The notes: generated from the letters alone by a model not told the origin. Counted from the first letter of the stretch, positions 1 through 9,093 are shown. The stretch: 64,000 nucleotides of DNA from Thermoflexaceae bacterium (GCA_015075555.1 JABTUD010000002.1:310001-374000), one strand, 5' to 3'. Program-made: numbers and translations.

Positions 1-940
1 CGCGCTCCGTCCCGGCGAAGGCGCACACCAGCATCAGCAGGGTCGATCGCGGCAGGTGGAAGTTCGTGATCAGCCCGTCGACCACCCGGAACTCATCGCC
101 GGGCAGGATGCGGAGGCTGGTCCAGCCCTGGAATGGCACAACTTCGCCACACTCCCGGGCCACGTGCTCGAGTGTGCGCACGACGGTGGTCCCGACCGCG
201 ATGATGCGCCGTCCTGCGGCCTTCGCTTGCGTGATTGCCCTCGCCGTCGAAGCGGGAACGGTGACGTGCTCCGGGTGCAGGTGGTGCTCACGCGGGTCGT
301 CGACGGTGACGGGCCGGAACGTGCCCGGGCCCACCTCCAGCGTCACCGCCGCACGGTGGACGCCCTGAGTTTCCAGTTCAGCAAGCAGCCCGGGGGTGAA
401 GTGCAGCCCTGCCGTAGGGGCGGCCGCGCTACGGGGATCACGGCTGTACACCGTTTGATACCGCTCCGGGTCGCCCCGGTAGCCGCTGATGTACGGGGGG
501 AGCGGGACCTCGCCCGCCGTCGCGGGGTCAAACGGCCGTTCGAATGCTAGTACGGCGACGCCCTCCTTTCGGCTCTCAACCACCGCCGCGAGGTCGCCAT
601 CGGAGGCGGTGAAGCAGAATCGCCGCCCGGGGACGGCCTGGCGCGCGGGCCGGAAGAGCACCTCCCAGCGCAGGTCTGTAAGGGGGCGGACCAGCAGCGC
701 TTCGACGGCGCCGCCCGTTTCGTCCCGGCGGCCGAAGAGCCGCGCCGCCATCACGCGGGTGTCATTGACGACGAGCAGGTCGCCCGCGCGCAGGAGCGCG
801 GGCAGGTCATGGAAGCGATGATGCTCAAACCCCGGGGCGTGGCGGCGCAGAACCATGAGACGTGATGCGTCGCGGGGGCTGGCGGGCTGCTGCGCTATCA
901 GCCCGGGCGGGAGGTCGAAGTCGAAGTCTGAGGTGCGCAT
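1..940 (-). CDS. queA: S-adenosylmethionine:tRNA ribosyltransferase-isomerase QueA (C-terminus cut off by the window edge)
   Basis: QueA transfers the ribosyl moiety of SAM to 7-aminomethyl-7-deazaguanine in tRNA to form epoxyqueuosine. The frame opens with ATG at 940 (MRTSDFDFDLPPGLIAQQPA) and carries family hallmarks: VVNDTRVMAARL near residue 55, PTAGLHFTP near 170, and LITNFHLPRSTLLMLVCAFAG at the end of the visible part. About 313 residues are present of the usual 340-350, so only the last few tens lie outside the window. It is transcribed away from the small repeat protein at 1011. Identity is near certain from the motifs; the missing end could not be examined. Confidence 0.95.
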   Translation of the reverse strand, partial: MRTSDFDFDLPPGLIAQQPASPRDASRLMVLRRHAPGFEHHRFHDLPALLRAGDLLVVNDTRVMAARLFGRRDETGGAVEALLVRPLTDLRWEVLFRPARQAVPGRRFCFTASDGDLAAVVESRKEGVAVLAFERPFDPATAGEVPLPPYISGYRGDPERYQTVYSRDPRSAAAPTAGLHFTPGLLAELETQGVHRAAVTLEVGPGTFRPVTVDDPREHHLHPEHVTVPASTARAITQAKAAGRRIIAVGTTVVRTLEHVARECGEVVPFQGWTSLRILPGDEFRVVDGLITNFHLPRSTLLMLVCAFAGTER

Positions 941-1010
941 TGCTACCCCGAGGATTGCGCTTTCTGGGGGCCCGGTCTACGTTGGAAGCTCTTCGGGGAG
1001 GGAGTACCTC

Positions 1011-1427
1011 GTGAACGGAAACGGCTCCTCTGCATCAAAGCTGGCGGGTGACCGCGTCGATTCACTGGCAGCCACACACGTGACCATCGACAGGAGCGCG
1101 GTGCGGAGCGTAGAGGCCGGCCAGGCGCAGCTGGAGCGAGCCGCCGTGCAGCGTCTGCGCGCATCCCAGGCCTCGGTAGACCACAGCGCGGTGGCGATTG
1201 CATCCTTCGACCAGGGCACCATTCGCCAGAGCAACGTGGGCGCCGTGGTGGCGAAGTCGGTTGCCTGCGACGAGGTGCGGACGTTCGTGCTGGCCTCGCC
1301 CGTCGTGCGGGGCGAGGTGCACACCTGGCTGGACCTGCGCGCCGCCGTGGCTATCGGCCTCGGGATGGCGCTGGGGAAGGTGCTCCTGACGGCGATTCGG
1401 GCCCTCGGGCGGAAGGCGCTTTCCTGA
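1011..1427 (+). CDS. Small repeat protein with a C-terminal membrane segment, unknown function
   Basis: This 138-aa protein has no function I can assign. A GTG start at 1011 follows GGGGAGGGAG at a good distance, which I prefer to in-frame codons further upstream that overlap queA. Residues about 15-110 form a loose repeat of short units (A-x-V-x-x-x-x-x-x-V/A) rich in Ala, Val, Ser and Gln, like a stacked beta-solenoid. The end (about 112-130) is a hydrophobic segment that could anchor it in the membrane. I recall Chloroflexota proteins of this pattern with Gly/Gln-rich repeats, but have no function for them. Its 3' end overlaps the convergent rlmN end by 77 bp. Confidence 0.6.
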   Translation: MNGNGSSASKLAGDRVDSLAATHVTIDRSAVRSVEAGQAQLERAAVQRLRASQASVDHSAVAIASFDQGTIRQSNVGAVVAKSVACDEVRTFVLASPVVRGEVHTWLDLRAAVAIGLGMALGKVLLTAIRALGRKALS

Positions 1428-2532
1428 CGGCGGCTGCTGCGGCAGTGCGAAGCTGCCCGCAGGCGGCCGCAATCTCGGCCCCACGTTCAACACGGACAGT
1501 GCAGTTCACCCCGGCCGCGCGTAACGCGCGCTCGAAGGTGAGCACCCGTTCGCGTGATGGGCGTCGAAACGGCCCGGCGGTGGGATTCAGCGGAATCAGG
1601 TTCACGTGCGCCCCGGTGTCCCGCAGGACCCGTCCCAGTTCGCCCGCCAGCTCTGGCATGTCGTTCACGCCCTCGATGAGGGCGTATTCGAAGGTCACCC
1701 GCCGTCCCGTCTTGCGGAAGTAGCGCCGGGCAGCAGAAACGAGGTCGCGCACGGAATGCGGGGCTGCCGTCGGGATTAGCTTCTGCCGCAGGGCATCGTT
1801 GGGGGCGTGGAGAGAGATGGCGAGGCCGGCCTGGAGCCCCTCTTCCGCCAGCCTGTCTATCCCCCGAATGACGCCGACCGTTGAGATGGTGACACTCCGC
1901 TGGGCGAGGCCAAACGCGCGCTGATCGGTGAGGAGGCGCACCGCGCGGATCGTCTCGGAGTAGTTCGCCAGCGGTTCTCCCATGCCCATGAACACGACAT
2001 TCGTCACGTGCTCGCCCCGCTCGCGAAGCAACCGGGCGAAGTGGATCACCTGCGCCACGATCTCCTCAGCCTGCAGGTTGCGCTCGAACCCCATCTGACC
2101 GGTGGCACAGAACACGCAACCCATGGCACAGCCCGCCTGGGTCGACACGCAAACGGTGGAGCGAGGGTGGCTTCCCCCGGCGCCCGGGTACTGCATGAGG
2201 ACCGACTCGACAAGCGTGCCGCCGGCCAGCCGCAAAAGGAGCTTCGTGGTGAGGCCATCATCGCTTCGCGAACAGGCTGCCTCTTCTGCGACGTCGACGA
2301 GGTAGCCATCGGCATCGAGCCTGGCCCGCAGGGCGGCCGGAAGCCCGCTGATGTCATCGACCTTCGTCGCGAAGCCCCGGTAGAGTCCATGCAGTATCTG
2401 GTCGGCGCGGTAACGGGGCTCACCGAGCCGGGCTACCACCAGCTCTTCCATCTCTGCGGGGAGGAGGCGCAAGAGGCTCCTCTGCGGTGCGGGCGCTTGC
2501 TGCTGGCCATCGGGTGCGGGCTCGGTGGTCAT
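1351..2532 (-). CDS. rlmN: 23S rRNA (adenine2503-C2)-methyltransferase / tRNA A37 methyltransferase RlmN
   Basis: RlmN is a radical-SAM enzyme that methylates C2 of A2503 in 23S rRNA and A37 in some tRNAs. The radical-SAM cluster motif CxxxCxxC is at Cys135, Cys139 and Cys142 (GCAMGCVFC). The N-terminal HhH-like RNA-binding part, the VFMGMGEPLANY motif and the LIEGVND segment are intact. The ACGQL near the C-terminus supplies the second catalytic cysteine. At 393 aa it is slightly longer than usual because of an Ala/Pro/Ser-rich tail of about 30 residues. The start overlaps the fmt stop by 4 nt (ATGA), which suggests translational coupling. Confidence 0.96.
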   Translation of the reverse strand: MTTEPAPDGQQQAPAPQRSLLRLLPAEMEELVVARLGEPRYRADQILHGLYRGFATKVDDISGLPAALRARLDADGYLVDVAEEAACSRSDDGLTTKLLLRLAGGTLVESVLMQYPGAGGSHPRSTVCVSTQAGCAMGCVFCATGQMGFERNLQAEEIVAQVIHFARLLRERGEHVTNVVFMGMGEPLANYSETIRAVRLLTDQRAFGLAQRSVTISTVGVIRGIDRLAEEGLQAGLAISLHAPNDALRQKLIPTAAPHSVRDLVSAARRYFRKTGRRVTFEYALIEGVNDMPELAGELGRVLRDTGAHVNLIPLNPTAGPFRRPSRERVLTFERALRAAGVNCTVRVERGAEIAAACGQLRTAAAAAVRKAPSARGPESPSGAPSPAPSRGR

Positions 2533-3482
2533 GCCAGCGTCACTCCCGGTTCGAGCCTGCCGCGCTCACCGTTCAGGAAGTCGCGGCCGCTCTGCCGGCG
2601 GGCGCCCGGCCGCTGCACCTCATCGAGCAGGAGCAGCCCGTCCCCGAAGGCGACCGCCGGGACTCCTCCGCTGATCGTGAGCGTGCCCACGGGGATTTCT
2701 TCGTCAATGGGCCGCGGCCCTACATGCCCCTTCCAGATGCCGAGCCGTTCGCCGCGGTAGAGGACGAACGCCCCGGGCCATGGGTCGTAGGCGCGTACGG
2801 CGCGCCCGGCCGCTGCTGCCGTCATCTCCCGCCGCAACTGGCCATCTTCTTTCCTGAGGAGCGGGCAGTAGGTCGCGAGGGACTCCTCCTGGGAAACGGC
2901 GGCGAGCGCCCCCCCGTACCAGCCCGGTAGTGACTCGACCAGCAGCCGCGCGCCAAGCACCGACAGGCGCTCGCTGAGCGAGCCGGCCGTGTCGGTCGCC
3001 AGTACCGGCGTCGAAGCCCTGGCGATTATGGGGCCCGCGTCCATTGCTGGCGCCATCTCCATGATGGATACACCCGTCTCAGCGTCGCCGGCGAGGATGG
3101 CCGCGACGACCGGTGACGGACCACGCCAGCGGGGCAGGAGGGACGCATGAACGTTCACGCACCCCCGCCGCGGGAGGGCGAGTAGGCGCCGCGAGAGGAT
3201 CTTGCCGTAGGCGGCGACAACGATGAGGTCTGGGAGGAGCCCGGCGATCTCTTCCCGGGCGGCATCGGCCTTCAGAGTCTCGAACTGAAGTACGGGAATT
3301 CCCGCCTCGAGCGCGGCCTGCTTAACATCGGGCAGCGCGAGCCGCGCACCGCGGCCGGCCGGGCGGTCGGGCTGGGTGACCGCTGCCACCACCCGGTAGC
3401 CCGCCCCAACCAGCGCCATGAGCGAAGGCACCGCAAATGCCGGCGATCCCATGAACACAACCCGGGTCTCTGCCGGCTTCAA
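2529..3482 (-). CDS. fmt: Methionyl-tRNA formyltransferase
   Basis: Fmt formylates initiator Met-tRNA using 10-formyl-tetrahydrofolate. The formyltransferase fold carries Asn110, His112 and Asp148 at the family's catalytic positions and the SLLPRWRG loop at 114-121. The usual next residues are AAP; here they are PSP, a mild variant. The C-terminal OB-like domain (about 210-310) is present and the 317-aa length is normal. The gene is sandwiched by 4-nt overlaps with the SAM hydrolase upstream and rlmN downstream. No peptide deformylase gene is adjacent. Confidence 0.96.
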   Translation of the reverse strand: MKPAETRVVFMGSPAFAVPSLMALVGAGYRVVAAVTQPDRPAGRGARLALPDVKQAALEAGIPVLQFETLKADAAREEIAGLLPDLIVVAAYGKILSRRLLALPRRGCVNVHASLLPRWRGPSPVVAAILAGDAETGVSIMEMAPAMDAGPIIARASTPVLATDTAGSLSERLSVLGARLLVESLPGWYGGALAAVSQEESLATYCPLLRKEDGQLRREMTAAAAGRAVRAYDPWPGAFVLYRGERLGIWKGHVGPRPIDEEIPVGTLTISGGVPAVAFGDGLLLLDEVQRPGARRQSGRDFLNGERGRLEPGVTLA

Positions 3483-4279
3483 CGGGCGTGCACCACGACC
3501 GGGTCGCCGCGCCTGGCGCCCAGGAGCGCAGCCGCACTGCCCTGGTTCACCGCAATCGCAACGAAGCCAGAGCTGTCGGCGTGGCAGAACAGCGCCCCCG
3601 GCGGGGCTTCCGCGAAGGTGCGCACGTGCACATCGATCTCCCTGCCACCGGCGTCGATGGCAAACCGCGGAAAGAGCTGCGATGCGCGAATGGTGGTGAT
3701 GAGGTTGCCGTAGCGATCGATGTGAATAACGCGGCCAAGCAGCCGGCCGAAGCCATTGGGCTCACCTCTGCAAGGTGGCAGGAGGACCGGGTCGGAAACG
3801 GGTGGCCCCAGGCGCTGGTGGTCGAGGCCCGTCGCAAGGTAAGCGCCAGCAGGGGCGAAGATGTCGCGCCCATGGAAGGTGTTGCAGGCGGTCGCGCGCC
3901 GGAACTGCGGCGCGGTTATCTCGCGAACGTCACATTCGCCTTCGTCGTCAGCGCGCGTGCCACGCAGAATGGGAGTGAGGACGCCGTTATCGGGACCAAC
4001 GAAGTGGCGGCCCTCGCGACAGACGACGAGCGCGCGGCGCGATGTGCCGACCCCCGGGTCGACGACGGCGATGACAACCGCCCGTTCTGGCAGCACCGGT
4101 AGGGTGATCTCCAGCATCCAGGCGGCTTCGTCAACGGCGTACGGCTCAATGCCGTGCGAGAGGTCAATCACCGGCGCCAGCGGGGCGATCGCGGCGATGA
4201 CCGCTTTCATGTGCCCGGCGTAGTGGTCGCGTTCGCCGAAGTCGGTGAGCAGGAATATCGGAGGCGCTAGTACGTCCAA
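3479..4279 (-). CDS. SAM hydrolase (SAM hydroxide adenosyltransferase, DUF62 family)
   Basis: Members of this family (the same fold as fluorinase and chlorinase) usually hydrolyse SAM to adenosine and methionine using hydroxide. The N-terminal ILTDFG-type motif (FLLTDFGERDHYAG, about 9-22), the DPGVGT motif near 95 and the VGPDNGVL motif near 115 are all intact. No 23-residue halogenase insertion is obvious, so I favour the hydrolase over a halogenase. Length (266 aa) is typical. The start lies 13 nt inside the end of the upstream solute-binding protein gene and the stop overlaps fmt by 4 nt, so it is part of the same operon. Confidence 0.88.
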   Translation of the reverse strand: MDVLAPPIFLLTDFGERDHYAGHMKAVIAAIAPLAPVIDLSHGIEPYAVDEAAWMLEITLPVLPERAVVIAVVDPGVGTSRRALVVCREGRHFVGPDNGVLTPILRGTRADDEGECDVREITAPQFRRATACNTFHGRDIFAPAGAYLATGLDHQRLGPPVSDPVLLPPCRGEPNGFGRLLGRVIHIDRYGNLITTIRASQLFPRFAIDAGGREIDVHVRTFAEAPPGALFCHADSSGFVAIAVNQGSAAALLGARRGDPVVVHAR

Positions 4280-5907
4280 CGGTGGATATCGGCGAAGCGT
4301 GCCGCTGCCGAGAACAGCACGCCCGGCTTCAGCCCCTTCAACGCAGATGGATAGGCGTAAGTGTAGCGCGGATAGGCAATCACGATGCTGGGCGAGAGTT
4401 CCTGCCAGACCTCCTGGAACTGGCGGTAACTGTCGCGCCGCACTTCGATATCCGAGTCGGTGCGGCCCTTGGCGATCAGGCTGTCGGCCACAACGTCGGC
4501 GAAGTTGGCCAGGTTGAGCCCTGCGGTGCCCATCTGCGAACTGTGCCAGCCGAAGTACGGGTCCGGGTCGGGCCCCTGGTCCCAGCCGGCGATAGCAGCG
4601 TCGTACTTCCGCTCCTGCAGGAAGTCGCGCCTCAGGACGGAGAAGGTCGTGCTGGCGACGGTGGCCCTTATCCCGATCTGCTGCAGCTGCCGGGCGACCT
4701 CATTCGCGACCGCGACCCGCAGCGAGTCGTTGTCGGTGCGGATAGTGATGCGGAATTCGGAGCCCTCGCGGATGAGGATGCCGGTGGTGGCGTGCGGGTT
4801 CCACCCCACCTCTTCGAGCAGCCGCCTGGCCTCATCGAGCCGGGGCTCGACCAGGTCGTACTTATCTGCGTAGGCCCACGTTCCCGGCGCTACAGCGGAG
4901 CTTGAAGGCGTTGCCACGCCGCTGTACACCCGGGCCACGATCTGCTCGCGGTCGAGGGCCAGCGAGATGGCGCGGCGCACGCGCTCGTCCTGGAAATAGG
5001 CGGCCTGGTCGTTGTTGAGGTAGAGGATCAGGTAGGCGCCGCGCTGCGGGTACGCGAGGTCCACGCCCTTGACCGCCTTGAGGTCGGCGAGCTGCGCATC
5101 GGTGATGCCTTCGCGAAACATCACGCCCGCGACCTCGCCCTGCTGCAGGGCGCGCAGGGTGGAGGGGTAGTCGCTGAAGAAGCGCAGCCTGAGACGCGCG
5201 ACCTGGGGCCTCCCAAGGTGGTACTCCGGGTACGGCTCAAGGACGGCCTCGGTCGAATCCAGGGACTTGAGCATGTATGGGCCGGCGCCCACCGGCGCTG
5301 CGTTGAAGGGCGCCTCCAGCAGCCCAGCGCCCGAGAGGTCGCCAAGCAGGTGCTCTGGGAGAATCCCGAGGGTGGCGTGGCGGGCAAGGAACGGTGCGTA
5401 GGCCTGGCTCAGCCTGAACACCACCGTGAGTTCGTCGGGGGTTTCAACCTCGATCGCAAGCCACGGGTCGGCCAGGGACGGTTCGCCCTTGAAGCCGGGC
5501 GAGGTCAGGGCCGCGATGGTGAAGGCGACGTCTGCCGAGGTCAGGGGCTGGCCATCGTGCCAGCGCAGGCCCCTGCGAAGGCGGAAGGTGTAGGTCTTGC
5601 CGTCATCGCTCACGGCGGGCAGCGCAGCGAGGTCGGGCATCACCTCGCCGGTGGGACCGAGGCGCACGAGGCCGGCGAACACCAGCTGGACAAGGTCCTG
5701 GTCGACTTCATTGGTGGTGGCGAAGAGGGGATTGACGCGCTTCCATGTGCCCGCGACGCCCTCCACGTAGGCGCCATCTTCGGGAGCGGGTCTCGTTGCC
5801 GGGTCGTTGAGCCCGAGGAAGAGGGCCGCCGCCGCGCCGGCGAGCGCGATCACAAGAGCCGCTCCCACCAGGAGCTTGCGGCGCGAACCCGGGGGCCGGC
5901 GGCTCAT
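4267..5907 (-). CDS. Family 5 extracellular solute-binding protein (peptide/oligopeptide ABC-type), membrane anchored
   Basis: The 546-aa protein has the SBP_bac_5 fold: an N-terminal NPLFATTNEVDQDLVQLVFAGL region, a RRGLRWHDGQPLTSADVAFT segment near 110 and Ala-Ile-Ser-Leu-Ala-Leu-Asp-Arg near 315. These proteins capture peptides or nickel/oligosaccharide ligands for ABC importers. A charged N-terminus (RRPPGSRRK) precedes one hydrophobic stretch at about 12-30. There is no lipobox cysteine, so it is probably held by an uncleaved signal anchor. No permease or ATPase genes are nearby, making it an orphan inside a secretion/translation gene run. Substrate cannot be told from sequence. Confidence 0.85.
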   Translation of the reverse strand: MSRRPPGSRRKLLVGAALVIALAGAAAALFLGLNDPATRPAPEDGAYVEGVAGTWKRVNPLFATTNEVDQDLVQLVFAGLVRLGPTGEVMPDLAALPAVSDDGKTYTFRLRRGLRWHDGQPLTSADVAFTIAALTSPGFKGEPSLADPWLAIEVETPDELTVVFRLSQAYAPFLARHATLGILPEHLLGDLSGAGLLEAPFNAAPVGAGPYMLKSLDSTEAVLEPYPEYHLGRPQVARLRLRFFSDYPSTLRALQQGEVAGVMFREGITDAQLADLKAVKGVDLAYPQRGAYLILYLNNDQAAYFQDERVRRAISLALDREQIVARVYSGVATPSSSAVAPGTWAYADKYDLVEPRLDEARRLLEEVGWNPHATTGILIREGSEFRITIRTDNDSLRVAVANEVARQLQQIGIRATVASTTFSVLRRDFLQERKYDAAIAGWDQGPDPDPYFGWHSSQMGTAGLNLANFADVVADSLIAKGRTDSDIEVRRDSYRQFQEVWQELSPSIVIAYPRYTYAYPSALKGLKPGVLFSAAARFADIHRWTY

Positions 5908-5914
5908 AGGCAGA

Positions 5915-6130
5915 TTACTGCGAAGCGACGCTCAGAAACGAGACCATGATGAACACGATCGCAAGCATGATCGTGGCCTGGAACAGGGTGCGCTCGAGTC
6001 CGCGCTTGGTGCGGAAGACGGAGCCGCCCGACATTCCCCCGAGGGCGGCTCCGAACCCGGAGCCCTTCACCTGGAGAAGCACCACAACAATGAGCGTTAC
6101 CGAAACGGCGATCTGGAGGATATTCAGCAT
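5915..6130 (-). CDS. secG: Preprotein translocase subunit SecG
   Basis: This 71-aa protein has the two membrane segments (about 3-22 and 48-68) and the short cytoplasmic loop (GGMSGGSVFRTKRGLER) that define SecG, the accessory subunit of the SecYEG protein-conducting channel. The Gly-rich loop ending in a positively charged stretch is typical. It lies 3 nt after yvcK and 7 nt before the solute-binding protein gene, so the three genes are likely co-transcribed. It is easily missed because it is short. Confidence 0.92.
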   Translation of the reverse strand: MLNILQIAVSVTLIVVVLLQVKGSGFGAALGGMSGGSVFRTKRGLERTLFQATIMLAIVFIMVSFLSVASQ

Positions 6131-6133
6131 TTG

Positions 6134-7480
6134 CTACCGCGTAGTGAGGAGTGCCTCGTCGGCGCGCTGGCGGGCGGCGTTTGAAGGCACCGAATCACGC
6201 TCATAGTACAGGCGCAGGATGGTAGCGGCGAGCTTGGCGGGATCGTGCCGGTAGCGGTTCTCCTCTGCCACCACATCGGCCTCCACAAGACGCACGCCAG
6301 CGAGGGCGCCCGTGCCATTGCGCGCCAGCTCCACTGGCGCAGAGTGCCACGCTTCGGGCAGGGAAGGCGCGACATTGCTGTTGGCGACGATGGCATCGAT
6401 CAGCCCGTGCCCCAGGTGACGTTCGACCGCCTCCAGGTGATCGGCCACGGTGAAGCCATCGGTCTCGCCGTGCTGCGTTGCCACATTTGAAACGAAGACC
6501 TTCAGCGCCCCGGAAGCGATGAGCGCCTTGCGAATGCCCTCCACGAGAAGGTTTGGCATGACGCTCGTGAACAGGCTCCCGGGCCCGACGACGATGACGT
6601 CTGCATCGAGGATTGCCCGCACCGCATCGGGGTGGGCCTCGGCGGATGGCGGATTGAGGAAGACCTCGTGAATTGCGGCGCCACGCTCGGTGATGTTGTG
6701 CTCGCCATGGACAACCTCATCGTCAGCAGTCCGGGCACTCAGGGTCACATCCTCGAGGGTCGATGGGAATATGTTCCCACGGACGTTGAGGACCCGGCCG
6801 GTTTCGTGGACTGCAGCTTCGAAGTTCCCCGTGACCTCTGACATGGCAACGATGAAGAGATTGCCGAAGGAGTGCCCTTCGAGCCCGCTTCCCTCGGTGA
6901 AGCGATACTGGAAGAGCTTCGTCATAAGGGGTTCGGCCTCAGCTAGGGCGGCGATGCATTGCCTTATGTCGCCCGGGGCCACCACCCCGAACTCCTGGCG
7001 GAGCCTGCCCGTGCTGCCTCCGTCGTCGGCAACCGTGACGATGGCAGTGAGGTTGCTGGTATAGCTCTTGAGCCCGCGCAGCACCTGGGAGAGGCCCGTA
7101 CCGCCGCCGATGGCGACGATCTTCGGCCCGCGGCCAAGGATGCGCTTGTTGTAGATGGATTCGGAGAGGCTCTTCTCGCGGTCGGGGCGTACGAAGGCGA
7201 AAAGGAGGGACTCGTTCAACTTCCAGATGGAGACACCGATGGCGGATAGCGAAAGCGCCATGAACAGCGCTCCTCGGCCCAGGCGGGGGATGAACTGGAG
7301 GGTGAGATAGTAGAAGACGCCGGGGAAGGTGTAGGAGAGGTAGGCCTCGCGCAGGAGGTAGGCAATGCCGAGGCCCATGAGCGATACGCCGAAGGCAAGC
7401 AGCACCAGCCAGCGCTTGATGTGCATGCCCGGGTAGAGCCACTTGATGGCGCTATGATCGCGGAGACGTTCGAGCGTCAT
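6134..7480 (-). CDS. yvcK: YvcK/CofD-like protein (gluconeogenesis factor family) with N-terminal membrane domain
   Basis: YvcK-family proteins bind UDP-sugars and are needed for growth on gluconeogenic substrates and normal cell-wall synthesis in Firmicutes. The conserved GGGTG motif is at 125-129, followed by TAIVTVADDGGSTGRLR and GDIRQC. Unlike Bacillus YvcK, the protein has an extra N-terminal region with two membrane segments (about 24-44 and 67-88), as in actinobacterial and Chloroflexota members. Length is 448 aa. The ATG has no Shine-Dalgarno; a TATAAT box ends 8 nt before it, suggesting a leaderless transcript. Confidence 0.9.
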   Translation of the reverse strand: MTLERLRDHSAIKWLYPGMHIKRWLVLLAFGVSLMGLGIAYLLREAYLSYTFPGVFYYLTLQFIPRLGRGALFMALSLSAIGVSIWKLNESLLFAFVRPDREKSLSESIYNKRILGRGPKIVAIGGGTGLSQVLRGLKSYTSNLTAIVTVADDGGSTGRLRQEFGVVAPGDIRQCIAALAEAEPLMTKLFQYRFTEGSGLEGHSFGNLFIVAMSEVTGNFEAAVHETGRVLNVRGNIFPSTLEDVTLSARTADDEVVHGEHNITERGAAIHEVFLNPPSAEAHPDAVRAILDADVIVVGPGSLFTSVMPNLLVEGIRKALIASGALKVFVSNVATQHGETDGFTVADHLEAVERHLGHGLIDAIVANSNVAPSLPEAWHSAPVELARNGTGALAGVRLVEADVVAEENRYRHDPAKLAATILRLYYERDSVPSNAARQRADEALLTTR

Positions 7481-7488
7481 CGTGATGG

Positions 7489-7497
7489 ATTATACCA
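7489..7497 (-). promoter_or_regulatory. Extended -10 promoter for yvcK (TGGTATAAT)
   Basis: On the minus strand TGG-TATAAT is a perfect -10 hexamer with an extended TG element. It ends 8 nt before the yvcK ATG, so the transcript would have at most one or two untranslated bases. Confidence 0.65.
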
Positions 7498-7532
7498 TTG
7501 AGGTCTGCTATCGCTAGGCAGACTGAGCATTT

Positions 7533-9002
7533 TCATCCCAGCTCCCGGGCGATGAGGTCCTGGACTGCCTGCGCATTGGCGCGCCCGCGCGTCTCACGCA
7601 TGACCTGGCCCACAAGGAACTTCGCTGCGGCATCTTTGCCAGCACGATAGTCAGCAACAGCCTTCTCGTTGGCTGCCAGCACTTTCGCGACCACCCCGGC
7701 GAGTTCATCGCTCCCACTGATCTGCGCGAGGCCGGCGGTCTCCACGATTTCGGCGGCGCTCTTGCCAGTGGCCGCCATCTGGTCGAACACCTCCTTGGCG
7801 ACGTTAGCGGTGATGGCGCCCGATTCCACCATCGCAATGAGGTCCGCGAGGGCGGCGGGTGTGATCGGGAGCGCCTCGATCGGCAGACCGGTGGCGTTGG
7901 TCCAGCGTCCTGCCTCTCCGAGCACCCAGTTGGCGGCGAGCTTCGCGGCCCGGCCCGGGTCCGCCGGGATGGCAGCCATCACCCGCTCAAAGTAGGTGGC
8001 ACGTTCGCGAGCGTCAGTGAGCGTTGCGGCCTCGTGGTCGCTGAGGCCGAGGGCGAGGAAACGCCGCCGGCGAGCCTCGGGGAGCTCGGGCAGGGCAGCA
8101 CGCAGGGCCGCTACCCGCTCCGGACTGAACGCCAGCGGGGGCAGGTCGGGTTCGGGGAAGTAGCGGTAGTCGTGCGCGAACTCTTTGGACCGCTGGCCAA
8201 CCGTCTCGCCCCGCTCATCGACCCAGCCACGGGTCTCCTGGGGGATCTGGCCTCCCGCACGCAATATGGCAGCCTGGCGCTTTTCCTCGAAGGCGAGCGC
8301 ATCATGCACGGCGCGGAAGCTGTTCATGTTCTTTACTTCGACCTTGCTGCCGAAAGCCTCCGTCCCCACCGGACGAAGGCTGATGTTGGCGTCGCAGCGA
8401 AAGTCGCCTTCCTCCATGTTGGCGTCGCTCACGCCGATGTAGCGCAGGATCTGCCGGAGGCGGACCAGGTACTCGCGCGCCTCTTCAGGGGTGCGCATGT
8501 CGGGCTCGCTCACGATCTCCATCAGGGGCGAGCCGGCGCGATTGATGTCGATGAGGCTGTAGGCCTCGCCGGTGGCGGAGTCCACGCGATGGACGAGGCG
8601 GGCCGTGTCTTCTTCCATGTGGACGCGCGTAATACCGATGCGGCGGGCTGGTCCACCGGCTTCAATCTCGAGCCAGCCGCCCTTGCAGACGGGCAGGTCG
8701 TACTGGGAGATCTGATACCCCTTCATCAGGTCGGGGTAGTGGTAGTTCTTGCGGTCGAACTTGCTGGATGCGGGGATGGAGCAATTGAGAGCAAGCCCGG
8801 TAAGGACGATGTACTCGATTGCCTTTTCGTTGATCACGGGCAGCGTCCCGGGCATTCCCATGCAGACCGGGCAAACGTGCGTGTTCGGCTCGGCGCCAGA
8901 GTAGCTGGCGCTGCAGCCACAGAACATCTTGCTGCGGGTCTTGAGCTGGCAGTGGACTTCGAGGCCAATGACGGTCTCGAAGCCGGTGGCGACGGACGTC
9001 AA
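7533..9002 (-). CDS. gatB: Aspartyl/glutamyl-tRNA(Asn/Gln) amidotransferase subunit B
   Basis: GatB binds misacylated Glu-tRNA(Gln) or Asp-tRNA(Asn) and catalyses its amidation within GatCAB. The kinase-like domain (ETVIGLEVHCQL near the start, KNYHYPDLMKGYQISQYDLP near 100) and the C-terminal YqeY-like tail domain are complete. The zinc-type cysteines CGCSASYSG and CPVCMGMPG are present. I place the start at TTG 9002 because AGGAG lies 5 nt upstream; a longer in-frame reading to 9062 lacks a ribosome site. gatA and gatC are not adjacent. Window tRNA-Gln and tRNA-Asn genes are its likely clients. Confidence 0.94.
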   Translation of the reverse strand: MTSVATGFETVIGLEVHCQLKTRSKMFCGCSASYSGAEPNTHVCPVCMGMPGTLPVINEKAIEYIVLTGLALNCSIPASSKFDRKNYHYPDLMKGYQISQYDLPVCKGGWLEIEAGGPARRIGITRVHMEEDTARLVHRVDSATGEAYSLIDINRAGSPLMEIVSEPDMRTPEEAREYLVRLRQILRYIGVSDANMEEGDFRCDANISLRPVGTEAFGSKVEVKNMNSFRAVHDALAFEEKRQAAILRAGGQIPQETRGWVDERGETVGQRSKEFAHDYRYFPEPDLPPLAFSPERVAALRAALPELPEARRRRFLALGLSDHEAATLTDARERATYFERVMAAIPADPGRAAKLAANWVLGEAGRWTNATGLPIEALPITPAALADLIAMVESGAITANVAKEVFDQMAATGKSAAEIVETAGLAQISGSDELAGVVAKVLAANEKAVADYRAGKDAAAKFLVGQVMRETRGRANAQAVQDLIARELG

Positions 9003-9093
9003 ACTCACTCCTCTCCCACCAGGGCGCCTCACGAGTATAGGAACGGGTTCTGGCTGGGACAATCCGGCCGCACCCTATGTCAAGTAAGACGTT

